Source: Halopseudomonas phragmitis
Lineage (GTDB): Bacteria > Pseudomonadota > Gammaproteobacteria > Pseudomonadales > Pseudomonadaceae
Reading direction: 5' to 3'
Assembly (NCBI RefSeq): GCF_002056295.1
Contig: NZ_CP020100.1
Coordinates: 3,061,501-3,125,500, forward strand
Length of the DNA stretch: 64,000 nucleotides
The notes under the pieces are model-generated. The model saw nothing but the letters and a program-made list of their open reading frames with translations. It searched no databases and was not told the origin of the DNA. The translations under genes were made by a program, and so were the position numbers. Positions 17,177-26,236 of the stretch are shown here, one piece after another (position 1 is the stretch's first letter; every line of letters starts with the position of its first letter).

Positions 17177-18454
17177 ATGTTTCAACGCGTCATGAAAACC
17201 TGTCTGGCAGTGGCCGTCGCCAGCGCTTCCAGCCAAGCCCTGGCCAATGGCCTGGCCATCAACGAACAAAGCGCCAGTGGCGCCGGCACCGCCTTTGCCG
17301 GCCGCTCGTCCTCTGCGCTGGATTCAAGCACCATCTACGGCAACCCCGCTGGCCTGGCCCGGCTCAAACGCGCCGAAGTCAGCGGCGGTATCGCTATGGT
17401 CAAGGCCGATGTCGACATCTCCAACGTTAACAGCACCGCCCAAGGCAGCAACAAAGGCGACATGGTGCCGCTAGCGCACGTACCTTTCGGCTACTACGCC
17501 AAACCGATCAACGACGAATGGGCTTTCGGCCTGGGCGTCTATGTACCATTCGGCGTTATCAGCGACTACGAAAAGAGTTTCCAGGGCTCATCCCATGGTC
17601 TGTACAGCTCGGTCCGGGTCGTCACCATCCAGCCGACCGTCAGCTACGCCTTTAACGACCGCGTATCCATCGGTTTTGGCCCGACCTTCAACCGTATTGA
17701 CGGCAAACTGACCAATACGCTGGCTACCAGCCAGATGGGTGCGCCGTCAGACACCCTGGTCAATATCAAGGGTGACGACACCGCCATGGGCTTCAATGTC
17801 GGCATCATGGCCAGCCTCACCGACCGCACTACTGTCGGTGCAACCTACCACTCCAAGGTCAAATACCAGCTCGAAGGGCGTACCAAAATTTCCGGCTCGC
17901 CTATGGGAATGTTCGATGGCGAAATGGATGCCAAGCTGGATATCACCATGCCTGAGTCGCTCGACCTCTCCGTGACCCATCAACTGGATGATCGCTGGAC
18001 GCTGTACGCTGGCGGTGTATGGACTCGCTGGAGCCGTCTGGAAGGTATCGAGGCGCGCAACAGCAACCCGGTCAGCCCGCGCTTCACCACCATCAGCGAA
18101 GAACTGAACTGGGAGAACACCTGGTCCTTCTCAGTGGGCACGGCCTATCAACTGAACCCGCAATGGGTACTGCGCAGCGGTCTGGCTCTGGACCCATCGC
18201 CAACCAGCAACGCACACCGCAACGTGCGAATCCCGGTCGGCAACCGCAAGATCTTCACCCTGGGCGCTGGCTGGTCCCCGAACGCTGACGTCACCCTCGA
18301 CCTGGCGTATGCCTACCTCTGGGAAAACACCGCCAGCGTGCATCAGAAAGCCGGCTCGGAAATCGCTCCAGGCGTCCTGCTCAAGCAGGAATACAACGCC
18401 AAGTACGACAACAGCGCCCACGGCCTGACGGCTCAGTTAACTTATCGGTTCTGA
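17177..18454 (+). CDS. fadL: Outer-membrane long-chain fatty acid transporter, FadL/OmpP1/TodX family
   Basis: 425-residue outer-membrane barrel that brings long-chain fatty acids or hydrocarbons across the outer membrane. A signal peptide (MFQRVMKTCLAVAVASASSQ, cleavage near ALA|NG) precedes the family N-terminus NGLAINEQSASGAGTAFAGR and the hatch motif YGNPAGLARL. It ends with an aromatic-terminated strand (LTAQLTYRF), the usual BAM signal. GGAG lies seven bases before the chosen ATG; a second Met five codons on (MKTCL) is possible, while upstream codons are out of family. It ends at a strong hairpin terminator. FabH2 and FadD further on give the window a lipid theme, though not an operon. 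Confidence 0.9.
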   Translation: MFQRVMKTCLAVAVASASSQALANGLAINEQSASGAGTAFAGRSSSALDSSTIYGNPAGLARLKRAEVSGGIAMVKADVDISNVNSTAQGSNKGDMVPLAHVPFGYYAKPINDEWAFGLGVYVPFGVISDYEKSFQGSSHGLYSSVRVVTIQPTVSYAFNDRVSIGFGPTFNRIDGKLTNTLATSQMGAPSDTLVNIKGDDTAMGFNVGIMASLTDRTTVGATYHSKVKYQLEGRTKISGSPMGMFDGEMDAKLDITMPESLDLSVTHQLDDRWTLYAGGVWTRWSRLEGIEARNSNPVSPRFTTISEELNWENTWSFSVGTAYQLNPQWVLRSGLALDPSPTSNAHRNVRIPVGNRKIFTLGAGWSPNADVTLDLAYAYLWENTASVHQKAGSEIAPGVLLKQEYNAKYDNSAHGLTAQLTYRF

Positions 18455-18467
18455 GTTTCCGGCAGAC

Positions 18468-18496
18468 AAAAAAGAACCCCGCCCCGGGGTTCTTTT
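18468..18496. terminator. Bidirectional rho-independent terminator
   Basis: GAACCCCG and CGGGGTTC pair around CCC (18474-18492), with A-tract before and T-tract after. It can stop fadL on the plus strand and the large helicase gene on the minus strand. Confidence 0.9.
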
Positions 18497-18535
18497 TGCC
18501 TAACCGCACACTATCAACTCAGCTCACCTGGCTGT

Positions 18536-21500
18536 TCAATCTGTGGCGCCAGACAAAACCGTAGCATCCGTTCTGCGCTTTGCATGCAGCATTCGCAACT
18601 GCGTATCGAGCCGGTCGATTACGGCCTGGGGGTTGGCCCAGTAGGCGAGCGACCATAGCCGCAGTATGTTCCAACCCAGCCCCGCCAATACGCTACCGCG
18701 TACCAGTTCGCGGTCACGAGCGGTAGCGGCTCGGCGGTAGGTGTCGCCATCGCACTCAATACCTGCCAGGAAATAGTCCGGGGCATCAGGATCGACTACA
18801 CCCAGGTCGATACGGAACTGCGACACCCCGATCTGCGGTCGAATGGTCCAGCCGCACTGACGCAGATCCTCAGCAACTGCGGCCTCCAACGCAGAAGCAA
18901 AGCCGCCAGTATCGCCAGGTATCGCTTCAGCCAGTGCGCGTAGACCGCGCTCGGCAAACTCGAGGAAATGCTTCAGATCACGCACCCCAATGGCTGCCGT
19001 GCGTGACAGATCGATCTGCTCGGCCCGCAGACTGGAGAACACCTTGAGTTCCATTCGCGCCCGGGTAATAGCCACGTTCAGCCGGCGCTCGCCACCGTTC
19101 TGATTCAGCGGTCCGAAATTCATACTGACCCGTCCGCTCTGATCCGGCCCGAAGGTGATGCTGAACAAAATCACATCGCGCTCATCACCCTGCACCGATT
19201 CGAGGTTCTTGACGAAAACCGGTTCGATCAGGTCTTCGGCAAAGAATCGGTCCAGTTGCGGATTACGCTGGCGGGCGGCATCCAGCAGGTCGAGAATCAG
19301 CATCTGCTGTTTCTGGTTGAAGGTCACCACCCCCAGGCTCTGCTGATTGCGTCCGGGGTCCATCAGCCGCTGCTCGATTTCAGCCACAATGGCCTCGGCC
19401 TCAGCGCGATTGGTCTGACTGGCACCGCGCTCATAACAGCCTTCCAGATAGTCCATGCTAACGGCAGTATCGGTAGTGACCGGCGAGGGAAAGGTCACCA
19501 GATTGCCGTCGTAATAGCGCTGGTTGGAGAAGGTAATCAGGCTCTCATGGCGCGAGCGGTAATGCCACGACAAGTTGATCACCGGCAGGTTACAACCGAG
19601 CATTTCATCCAGAATGCTTTCCAGATCCTGCTCCTCTTCCAGCTCCTCATCGACCTCGGCCTGCGCGGTACTGAAAAAAGCCGTGGGCGGCAATTGTCTG
19701 GGGTCACCAACCACAACAGTCTGCCGCCCCCGGGCTATGGCGCCGATGGCATCCCAGACGGTAATTTGCGAGGCTTCGTCGAAAATCACCAGATCAAACG
19801 GCGGCTGTTCTACCGGCAGATACTGGGCAATCGACAGCGGCGACATCAGCAGGCACGGGGTCAGTTGGGCGATAGCGTTGGGCGCCTCGCTCATCAGTTG
19901 GCGTAGCGCCTTGTGCCTGGTTTTCTTCTCCAGCTCACGGCGAATGATGCCGAACTCGGAATTGCGGGTAACATCTTCTCGCTCCGCCAGCCCGCTGCGC
20001 ACCAAACTACGCACATACTCGGCAGTCAGCGCCCTGACCTGCTGATCAAGCTCGGCGAAGCGCTCAATGCGCCGCTCGTGCTCAATGCTGAGAAAGCGTC
20101 TGAGCAGCGGCGACCGGTCAATCATCCAGGCCGACCACCAGCGCGCATAGTTGACCTCAACCGCCTGCCTGAACTGATCGGCTGAGATCAGCCCCTCCTC
20201 CAGCGCCTGCATCACCGCGAGCAGCTCGACCTCTTCGACGTCGTACCAGAGATGCCGCCAGGCACACCAGGTCTGCAGCGGCGTTTTAGCCGTGCGAATG
20301 CGTTGATCTATCGCCTCCAGCTCTGCCAGGCTGTCGAGCTGTGCCCTCGCCCTCTGTGGCTCATAGGGGTCGACCTGTTGCACAAAATGTCCCAGTGCAT
20401 CCTGCAGGTTGCTCATCAGCCCGACAAACTCACTCAGTTGCACGCCGGTAGCACGCTCTGGACGCAGCAGTTCATTGCCATGCACGACCAGCTTGTGCAC
20501 CGCACTGCGTAAAGCAACCAGGGTATCGGCATCCCTGGCCAGTGCGGCAATCTCTTCGCGCAGGTTGCCGGCCAGCTCACGCAGGGTCTGCAACTGCCCG
20601 GCATCGGAGTCCAGCCCAGCCCAGCCCGGTACATCACCCAGCTCTCGCTTGAAGCCATTCAACTCGGCGTGCATCTGTTGCAGCCGATCCAGAATAGCCA
20701 GATCAGCGGCAATGTCCGGATTGGCGTCCTGCGCGCCCGCTTGTTGCTGCAACAACTTGCGGCACTGGCGCCGCCGCAGCAGCCGCAACGGCCACCAATC
20801 CTGAGTAGCCGACTGCCAGAGCCGGTGCACCTGTGCCAGATCGATACTCAGCACACGCTGGCGGTCATAACCACAGGACAATGACGCCCAGTCCTGTTCA
20901 AACGAGTGCAGCAGCTCCAGCGCCCGATCCAATGTCTGCAAGGTACTCGCCAAATCAGGGGCAAAAGCAAAGCGCAGGTCCTTGCCTGCGCTACTCAGCA
21001 GCGTTCCCGACAGTGACTTCAGATACTCGAGCGTAGCCAGATTCGGCGCGTCTTCACGCAGCCCCAACAGCAGCAAGATTCCCGGCAATTTCGTGCTCAG
21101 GCTACGCGTCGCTTCAGTCAAGGCGGCACCGGCCTCCAGCAGCGTTTGCTGCCAGGACATGCTCCACTCGGTTACGTCGATGATCTGCAACGGATGATCT
21201 TTCAGCTCACCAACCTCACCGGCCAGCACCTGCACCCGCTCCGCCAGATCGAGCTTGTAGAGATAACCACCCTCATCGTCTATGGCACTGTGCGGCCAAC
21301 CAAAATCAATGACCGGCATCCGAGGATACCCGGCTGCCAGACTTATCGACTCACGCAACGTCAACCCCGGCTCGTGCCGGTGATGCAACGCATCGACCAA
21401 CGCATTCAGCTCCTCACGCACCGCCGCCAACTGGCCGGTACGTTCCAGCCAACGGTCTTCGGTCGACTCACCACAGGCATCCCAGGCCACGCCGAGCTGG

Positions 21501-23791
21501 CGGATCACATCCAGCTTGCGCGCTTTGTTGGAATGCAGTTCCAGGCAAAATTCACCCAAGCCCTGCTCGCGCAAACGCCGATAAACCACATCCAGCGCTG
21601 CGGCCTTCTCCGAGACGAACAGCACCGTGCGCCCCAGCCCCAGGTTATGCACGATCATGTTGGCAATGGTCTGAGACTTGCCGGTGCCCGGTGGGCCGAT
21701 CATGACGAAGTTCTTCCCCGCCGCAGCAGCCATCACCGCCGCCAGTTGCGACGAGTCGGCGCTTAGCGGGGTGAACTGGCGCTCTGGAGGCAACTGAGCG
21801 TCGAGCGTATGCGGCTCGACAAAATCAACCTGGGCATCGAACGGGTCACGCGGCGAGTCGATCAGGTGCCGAACCACGGCGTTATCCTTGAGCGAATCGG
21901 TACGATCGACCAGATCCTTCCACATCAGGTACTTGGCAAAGGAGAAGGTGCCCAGATAAGCCTCTTCGCGCACCTCAAAGCCGCTGACGTCACGTATCTC
22001 GCGGCGCACCCGGTTCAGAATCGCATCGATGTCGGTGCCGCTGTCATCCTCCGGCAGCGCGCCCTCAAGCCCCTGAATATCCAGTGCGAAGTCCTGGCGC
22101 AGCATCTCCAGCAGTGTGGTGTTGAAGCGTGGTTCATCGTCAGCCAGGCTGATCTTGATGCCCGATCGCACCGACTGACGGGTGATGGTGACTGGCAGCA
22201 GAATCAGCGGCGCTCGGAAACGTCGTGTGTCTGCTCCCGGGCGCTGCCAATACAGACAGCCGATGGCCAGGAACAGCGTATTCGAGCCTCCCTCCTGCAA
22301 GTCGTTACGGGCCTTGCGGTAAAGATCTACCAAGGCTCCGTCGAGCCACTGCTGATCAGCCTGCACATACAGCGTCTTGCGTGTCAGCGCTGCCAGCGCC
22401 ACGGTCTCATCCAGCCGCTGGCCCGTTTGCCGGGCAACCTGCCTGGCATCACGCAGATCCTGCCCCGGCGCCGCCTGAATGGTAAACGCCTGCCCCTGGG
22501 CCATCAGGTCTTCCAGCTTGGCCGGCTGCGGCACCTCAAGCGCAATATTGGAGCGCGTGTTGCGCATGTTCAGCAGCGGATTGCGCAGGCTCAGGTCCAG
22601 CAGCCGGCGCTGCCATTGCCCAAGCCGGCCTGTCGGCAAGCCCTGATCCTGTTGCCATTCGACCACCTGGCCGAGCAACGCCGGATCGTCCGGCACCTCT
22701 TCCAACGCTGGCGCACTCAGCGTCTCTGCTGCATCGGGCTGGGCCGGGCGCGGCGTATCGACAAAACTCAGCGGCAGAATGCGCTGCTCGCGGGCATGAG
22801 CGATATCCAATACTCCCTCAAACAGCGCATCCGATTCGGCCAAATGCTGTTCGGCAGTTTTCAGCGCCATACCAAAGCTGGCGCGCCGGCACAGCAGCGT
22901 GCTCTCCATCACCAGCAGTTCACGCAACTGAACCCGTTTACGCAGAGCCAGCAAATCCTGGGTATAGGCATGGGGAAAACCTTCCGGACGCAACCACACG
23001 CCAACATAGGCATGACCATGTTCCAGAATCAGCAGCGGCTTGAGCCCCATCTGCTCGAACAGCGCCGCCAGCAGCAAACTGGTATCCAGGCAGGTAGCGC
23101 GGCGGGCATCAACAATCGCCTCTGGCGTGCGCACCTTCTGCCCGGTGCGCTCAAAGCTCTTGGGCGGATAGGCATAATCCAGATTCAACGCCAGCAGCGC
23201 ATTCCAGACTGCGGAAACCTGCAACCAGATACGCCGTGGATCGGCCACCTCATAGGGGTGCAGCACACCATCATGACCGCCCTCGCGTAGCAGATCCGAA
23301 GCGCTGCGCAGCAAACGCTCGATCGTCGGCGCATTGGGCATGCAAAAAGCCGCCAGCAGCTCGGGGCTGTTGCCGTAACCACCCCACTCGTTATACGCCA
23401 GCACCTCCAGAGTCAGCCGCTGCTCGGCCAACACCTCGCCAGTGCCGTCCAGCAGCCGGAACAGCAACTGCGCCTGCACACTCTCCTGCAACGTGCGCAG
23501 ATATTGGCTATCCAGCTCCGTTGCACAATCGGTGATATGAAAAGTACCGCCCGCCGCCAAACGCTCAACCTGCCAGACACGCGGCAATACAACGCCCGGC
23601 TCGGTCTGCAGCTCAACCCGCAGCCCGGCGAAGCTGCGCTCGCTGTCATTGATCAACTCGATATCACGAATGACCGGCACGCCATTTTGCTGAAACGCCA
23701 GATTGACCTGTGGCGCAGCACTGACAGCCAGGCGAATTAGCGCAGGCTGTTGCAGTGCGGGAGTGAGTGCGTCGGGAGTGAGCTGATCCAT
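18536..23791 (-). CDS. Giant DUF4011-helicase-Vsr-like protein, candidate anti-phage (Hhe-type)
   Basis: 1751 residues in one frame. An N-terminal region holds a transglutaminase-like core (C234 in RRATCLDTSLLLAALFEQMG, H260 in EHGHAYVGVW). DUF4011 follows near 390-420 (QWQRRLLDLSLRNPLLNM). The SF1 helicase has Walker A GPPGTGKS at 699-706, Walker B FDLVIFDEAS, then GDPRQLPPTAFF, LSWHYRSRHESLI, ESVQGDERDVILFS and the motif VI block NVAITRARMEL. The C-terminal 120 residues are a Vsr/MTES_1575-like nuclease (D1662 in FRIDLG, E1679 in GIECDG, ARDRELVRG). This order matches the DUF4011-helicase-Vsr class reported as a single-gene phage defence. Neither flank supplies a partner gene. The defence role is inference from architecture. 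Confidence 0.85.
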   Translation of the reverse strand: MDQLTPDALTPALQQPALIRLAVSAAPQVNLAFQQNGVPVIRDIELINDSERSFAGLRVELQTEPGVVLPRVWQVERLAAGGTFHITDCATELDSQYLRTLQESVQAQLLFRLLDGTGEVLAEQRLTLEVLAYNEWGGYGNSPELLAAFCMPNAPTIERLLRSASDLLREGGHDGVLHPYEVADPRRIWLQVSAVWNALLALNLDYAYPPKSFERTGQKVRTPEAIVDARRATCLDTSLLLAALFEQMGLKPLLILEHGHAYVGVWLRPEGFPHAYTQDLLALRKRVQLRELLVMESTLLCRRASFGMALKTAEQHLAESDALFEGVLDIAHAREQRILPLSFVDTPRPAQPDAAETLSAPALEEVPDDPALLGQVVEWQQDQGLPTGRLGQWQRRLLDLSLRNPLLNMRNTRSNIALEVPQPAKLEDLMAQGQAFTIQAAPGQDLRDARQVARQTGQRLDETVALAALTRKTLYVQADQQWLDGALVDLYRKARNDLQEGGSNTLFLAIGCLYWQRPGADTRRFRAPLILLPVTITRQSVRSGIKISLADDEPRFNTTLLEMLRQDFALDIQGLEGALPEDDSGTDIDAILNRVRREIRDVSGFEVREEAYLGTFSFAKYLMWKDLVDRTDSLKDNAVVRHLIDSPRDPFDAQVDFVEPHTLDAQLPPERQFTPLSADSSQLAAVMAAAAGKNFVMIGPPGTGKSQTIANMIVHNLGLGRTVLFVSEKAAALDVVYRRLREQGLGEFCLELHSNKARKLDVIRQLGVAWDACGESTEDRWLERTGQLAAVREELNALVDALHHRHEPGLTLRESISLAAGYPRMPVIDFGWPHSAIDDEGGYLYKLDLAERVQVLAGEVGELKDHPLQIIDVTEWSMSWQQTLLEAGAALTEATRSLSTKLPGILLLLGLREDAPNLATLEYLKSLSGTLLSSAGKDLRFAFAPDLASTLQTLDRALELLHSFEQDWASLSCGYDRQRVLSIDLAQVHRLWQSATQDWWPLRLLRRRQCRKLLQQQAGAQDANPDIAADLAILDRLQQMHAELNGFKRELGDVPGWAGLDSDAGQLQTLRELAGNLREEIAALARDADTLVALRSAVHKLVVHGNELLRPERATGVQLSEFVGLMSNLQDALGHFVQQVDPYEPQRARAQLDSLAELEAIDQRIRTAKTPLQTWCAWRHLWYDVEEVELLAVMQALEEGLISADQFRQAVEVNYARWWSAWMIDRSPLLRRFLSIEHERRIERFAELDQQVRALTAEYVRSLVRSGLAEREDVTRNSEFGIIRRELEKKTRHKALRQLMSEAPNAIAQLTPCLLMSPLSIAQYLPVEQPPFDLVIFDEASQITVWDAIGAIARGRQTVVVGDPRQLPPTAFFSTAQAEVDEELEEEQDLESILDEMLGCNLPVINLSWHYRSRHESLITFSNQRYYDGNLVTFPSPVTTDTAVSMDYLEGCYERGASQTNRAEAEAIVAEIEQRLMDPGRNQQSLGVVTFNQKQQMLILDLLDAARQRNPQLDRFFAEDLIEPVFVKNLESVQGDERDVILFSITFGPDQSGRVSMNFGPLNQNGGERRLNVAITRARMELKVFSSLRAEQIDLSRTAAIGVRDLKHFLEFAERGLRALAEAIPGDTGGFASALEAAVAEDLRQCGWTIRPQIGVSQFRIDLGVVDPDAPDYFLAGIECDGDTYRRAATARDRELVRGSVLAGLGWNILRLWSLAYWANPQAVIDRLDTQLRMLHAKRRTDATVLSGATD

Positions 23792-23922
23792 CAGAGCGCG
23801 TCCTTGAGTGCGGTTATCGAGCAGGCATATGGGGTATTGTGCCGGAGCCGGGATTGGGTGTCATTGTTGGGCTGCCCCAGGAGAGAACAGCCCCGTCTCC
23901 TGACGAACGGCTGATTACTTTA

Positions 23923-23950
23923 TTGACATATCGGAAAATCTCGATATTAT
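23923..23950 (+). promoter_or_regulatory. arsR promoter with overlapping operator
   Basis: TTGACA (23923-23928) and TATTAT (23945-23950) are 16 bases apart. The spacer is an inverted repeat, ATATCG-N8-CGATAT (23928-23947), so a bound repressor would cover both boxes. The predicted transcription start falls at or next to the arsR ATG at 23957. Confidence 0.8.
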
Positions 23951-23956
23951 CGAGCC

Positions 23957-24259
23957 ATGGAACTGATCAATGTTTTCAAAGCCCTCTCAAACCCTACGCG
24001 CCTTGAAATTCTCAAGGGCTTGAAGGATCCGGTGAAGAACTTCCCTCCACAGGATGAAGGGGACGTTCATACGGTGGGCGTCTGCGTCAGCAGTATTCAA
24101 GAGGGTGTTGGCCTGTCGCAGTCGACGGTGTCCGATTACCTTGCGACGCTGCAGCGTGTGGGATTGGTCGAAGTCCGTCGTATCGGACAGTGGACCTACT
24201 ACAAACGCAATGAAGCAAACATACGTGCTCTCGCCGAGATGATAGGCAAGGAGCTGTAA
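23957..24259 (+). CDS. ArsR family winged-helix repressor
   Basis: 100-residue winged-helix regulator of the ArsR/SmtB type. The pattern MELINVFKALSNPTRLEILK opens the domain, and GLSQSTVSDYLATLQRVGLV (about 52-71) is the recognition-helix region. No metal-site cysteine pair is seen; there is a single cysteine, C43 in GVCVSSIQEG, so a thiol- or ligand-sensing mode is more likely than metal sensing. Its promoter contains an inverted repeat that recurs twice before the next gene, which indicates autoregulation and control of the oxidoreductase/monooxygenase pair downstream. The predicted mRNA start nearly coincides with the ATG and no Shine-Dalgarno is present, so translation may be leaderless. 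Confidence 0.88.
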   Translation: MELINVFKALSNPTRLEILKGLKDPVKNFPPQDEGDVHTVGVCVSSIQEGVGLSQSTVSDYLATLQRVGLVEVRRIGQWTYYKRNEANIRALAEMIGKEL

Positions 24260-24272
24260 TTTTTTAAACTTT

Positions 24273-24294
24273 AATATCGAGAAATACCGATATT
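24273..24294 (+). promoter_or_regulatory. ArsR operator copy 2
   Basis: AATATCG and CGATATT separated by eight bases, a perfect 7-bp inverted repeat with the same half-site and spacing as the operator in the arsR promoter. It lies 14 bases after the arsR stop codon. Confidence 0.75.
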
Positions 24295-24363
24295 TCTTTT
24301 TATCGAAGCGAGATTACACATTGGAAAACTCGTAGGAAAAGCCCGTAAATTTTTTGCTTCAAT

Positions 24364-24383
24364 ATATCGAAAAATCTCTATAT
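24364..24383 (+). promoter_or_regulatory. ArsR operator copy 3
   Basis: ATATCG-N8-CTATAT, one mismatch from a perfect repeat and close to the first operator over its whole length. It ends 27 bases before the oxidoreductase ATG, a position that could block its promoter or early elongation. Confidence 0.7.
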
Positions 24384-24410
24384 CCCTTTTTACCGAAATA
24401 AGGATCTACA

Positions 24411-25385
24411 ATGAAAGCGCAAATTCTTGAATCATTTGGCGGCCCGAACGCGTTCGAACTGAGCGAAGTAGCCAAACCAGTACCGCAGGCAGGACAAGTG
24501 CTGGTGCGGGTACACGCAACCTCCATCAACCCGTTGGACTACCAGGTACGTCGGGGCGACTACGTTGATTACGTACCCCTCCCCGCCATTACCGGGCATG
24601 ACGTCTCCGGCGTCGTCGAAGCCGTCGGCCCAGGTGTGACGAGCTTTGTGCCGGGCGACGAAGTCTGGTACACCACGCAAATCTTCGAAGGCGACGGCAG
24701 CTATGCCGAATACCACGTTGCATCCGAAAGCATCATCGGCAAGAAGCCGGCATCGCTGAGCCATCTCGAGGCGGCAAGCCTGACGCTGGTAGGCGGGACG
24801 GTCTGGGAAGCGCTGGTCGGACGTGTATCGCTGAGGGTCGGGGAAAGCATTCTGATCCACGGCGGCGCCGGTGGCGTCGGCCATGTCGCGATCCAGGTGG
24901 CAAAGGCCATTGGCGCGAGGGTTTTCACCACCGTGCGCGAAGCGAACTTCGAGTTCGCCCGGGGTCTGGGTGCCGACGTGGTCATCGACTACGAACAAGA
25001 GGATTACGTGGACGCCATCCTGCGGGAAACCGATGGCCACGGCGTGGATGTAATCTTCGACACCATCGGCGGCGACACCTTGACCCGCAGCCCCGACGCG
25101 CTCGCCCAGCTCGGCCGGGTGGTTTCGATCGTGGACATCGCCAAGCCGCAGAATCTCATTCAGGCCTGGGGCAAGAACGCCAGTTACCACTTCGTCTTCA
25201 CCCGCCAGAACCGCGGCAAGCTCGATGAGCTGAGCGCATTGGTCGAGCGCGGGCAACTGCGACCCCATGTTGGTGCGGTCTTTTCGCTCGCTGACATTTC
25301 AAGCGCGCACGCGTTGCTGGAGACACCTAACAACGGTCTTCGCGGGAAAATCGCGATTGCCGTCGAGCCATCGCTCATCCCGTAA
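24411..25385 (+). CDS. Medium-chain NADPH:quinone oxidoreductase-like enzyme
   Basis: 324-residue medium-chain dehydrogenase/reductase of the zinc-independent quinone oxidoreductase kind. It has the GroES-like N-terminal half ([29 protein letters not shown]) and the nucleotide loop [21 protein letters not shown] at about 147-167. Catalytic zinc cysteines are absent, as usual for this branch. It would reduce quinones or activated alkenes with NADPH in the cytoplasm. AAGGA eight bases before the ATG gives a good start. Two copies of the ArsR operator lie upstream, and a monooxygenase-fold gene follows after 43 bases, so it is the main target of the adjacent repressor. Natural substrate unknown. 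Confidence 0.88.
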   Translation: MKAQILESFGGPNAFELSEVAKPVPQAGQVLVRVHATSINPLDYQVRRGDYVDYVPLPAITGHDVSGVVEAVGPGVTSFVPGDEVWYTTQIFEGDGSYAEYHVASESIIGKKPASLSHLEAASLTLVGGTVWEALVGRVSLRVGESILIHGGAGGVGHVAIQVAKAIGARVFTTVREANFEFARGLGADVVIDYEQEDYVDAILRETDGHGVDVIFDTIGGDTLTRSPDALAQLGRVVSIVDIAKPQNLIQAWGKNASYHFVFTRQNRGKLDELSALVERGQLRPHVGAVFSLADISSAHALLETPNNGLRGKIAIAVEPSLIP

Positions 25386-25428
25386 GTGCGCACTTTTAAT
25401 CGTTTAACTCAATTTGAGGTAATGCCCC

Positions 25429-25779
25429 ATGATTTATGAAATCGCTCTGCTGCCCATTCACGAAGAACACATTGAACAGTTCAAACGCGCATTTGCCGAA
25501 GTAGCGCCTCTGCTCCGTCGTGCCAAGGGTTATGGCGGCCACATGCTCGCGCCCGGCATCGAAAGCCCCGAGCGATTCAACCTGATCGTGCGCTGGGCTT
25601 CACTTGAGGATCACACGCCAGGCTTCGAAGCGAGTGAGGACCATCGGGTGTTCATGGCAGGTTTAGAGGAATACTTTTCAGAAGAACCGACGGTCTACCA
25701 CATTGAGGGGACAGCGTTTACTACTGAAAAACACAGCGATCAGAACAGCATCTTTGACAAGGCATCACCAATGTCTTAG
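25429..25779 (+). CDS. Antibiotic biosynthesis monooxygenase (ABM) domain protein
   Basis: 116-residue ferredoxin-like fold protein of the ABM/YgiN type. The central strand-helix pattern (IALLPIHEEHIEQFKRAFAEVAPLLRRAKGYGGHML) and RWASLEDHTPGF near residue 65 fit the family, which includes quinol and small-aromatic monooxygenases that need no cofactor. A GAGGT site precedes the ATG. It is the last gene of the ArsR-controlled unit, and pairing with a quinone reductase resembles the YgiN/MdaB logic of quinone redox cycling in E. coli. The 18 residues after the domain are polar and non-conserved in look. Confidence 0.8.
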   Translation: MIYEIALLPIHEEHIEQFKRAFAEVAPLLRRAKGYGGHMLAPGIESPERFNLIVRWASLEDHTPGFEASEDHRVFMAGLEEYFSEEPTVYHIEGTAFTTEKHSDQNSIFDKASPMS

Positions 25780-26065
25780 GAGGTTTTGGCTTTAATGAAT
25801 TGTTCTTCGCGGGAAATAGGCAAGCTTGATGCCGCTAATGTGTAATTATCGCGATTTGATCTGGCAGTCCCTGCTTTGCAGTCTACGACTGTCAGGTCAA
25901 ATTTAGCTGTCAGTACGGCAGTAAGACAGATTCAGCCTTGTATTAAGTCGGCAAACCAAAGCCGGCTAGATCTGTTCCTGACCGGCCGCTGAAGGCCCAG
26001 GCTGTGTAAAACGTTGGCATCGACCTTGCTGTGATTTTATGGATTCAAATCAGCGGGGGATGCCG

Positions 26066-26203
26066 ATGAAGCGTTTTATCCAAGGAGAGCATCGGGACCA
26101 AGCAGCACTGGGTCGTTTTCGAGGTAAGGGCGGTGACGCAGACGCTGCTGCGTTCAATGCTCGCAACATGGTGAGTGCGTACTTGGAAGGACAAGGCTTA
26201 TAA
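26066..26203 (+). pseudogene. Transposase remnant, IS1182-like N-terminus
   Basis: A 45-codon frame opens with MKRFIQGEHRDQAAL, which resembles the first residues of IS1182-family transposases. It then runs into unrelated codons (FRGKGGDADAAAFNARNMVSAYLEGQGL) and a stop. A full transposase would be about ten times longer, so this is an internally deleted or decayed copy. The enclosing gap 25780-26236 (457 bases) holds no other gene I can support. No inverted terminal repeats were identified. Confidence 0.4.
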
Positions 26204-26236
26204 AAGCGCTCGACTCACCTACATATCAGCCTGCCT

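Noticed and set aside
21809..23290. 493-codon open frame opposite the giant helicase gene
   Set aside because: Shadow of a real gene with intact domains; composition rich in Arg/Gln/His is typical of antisense frames.
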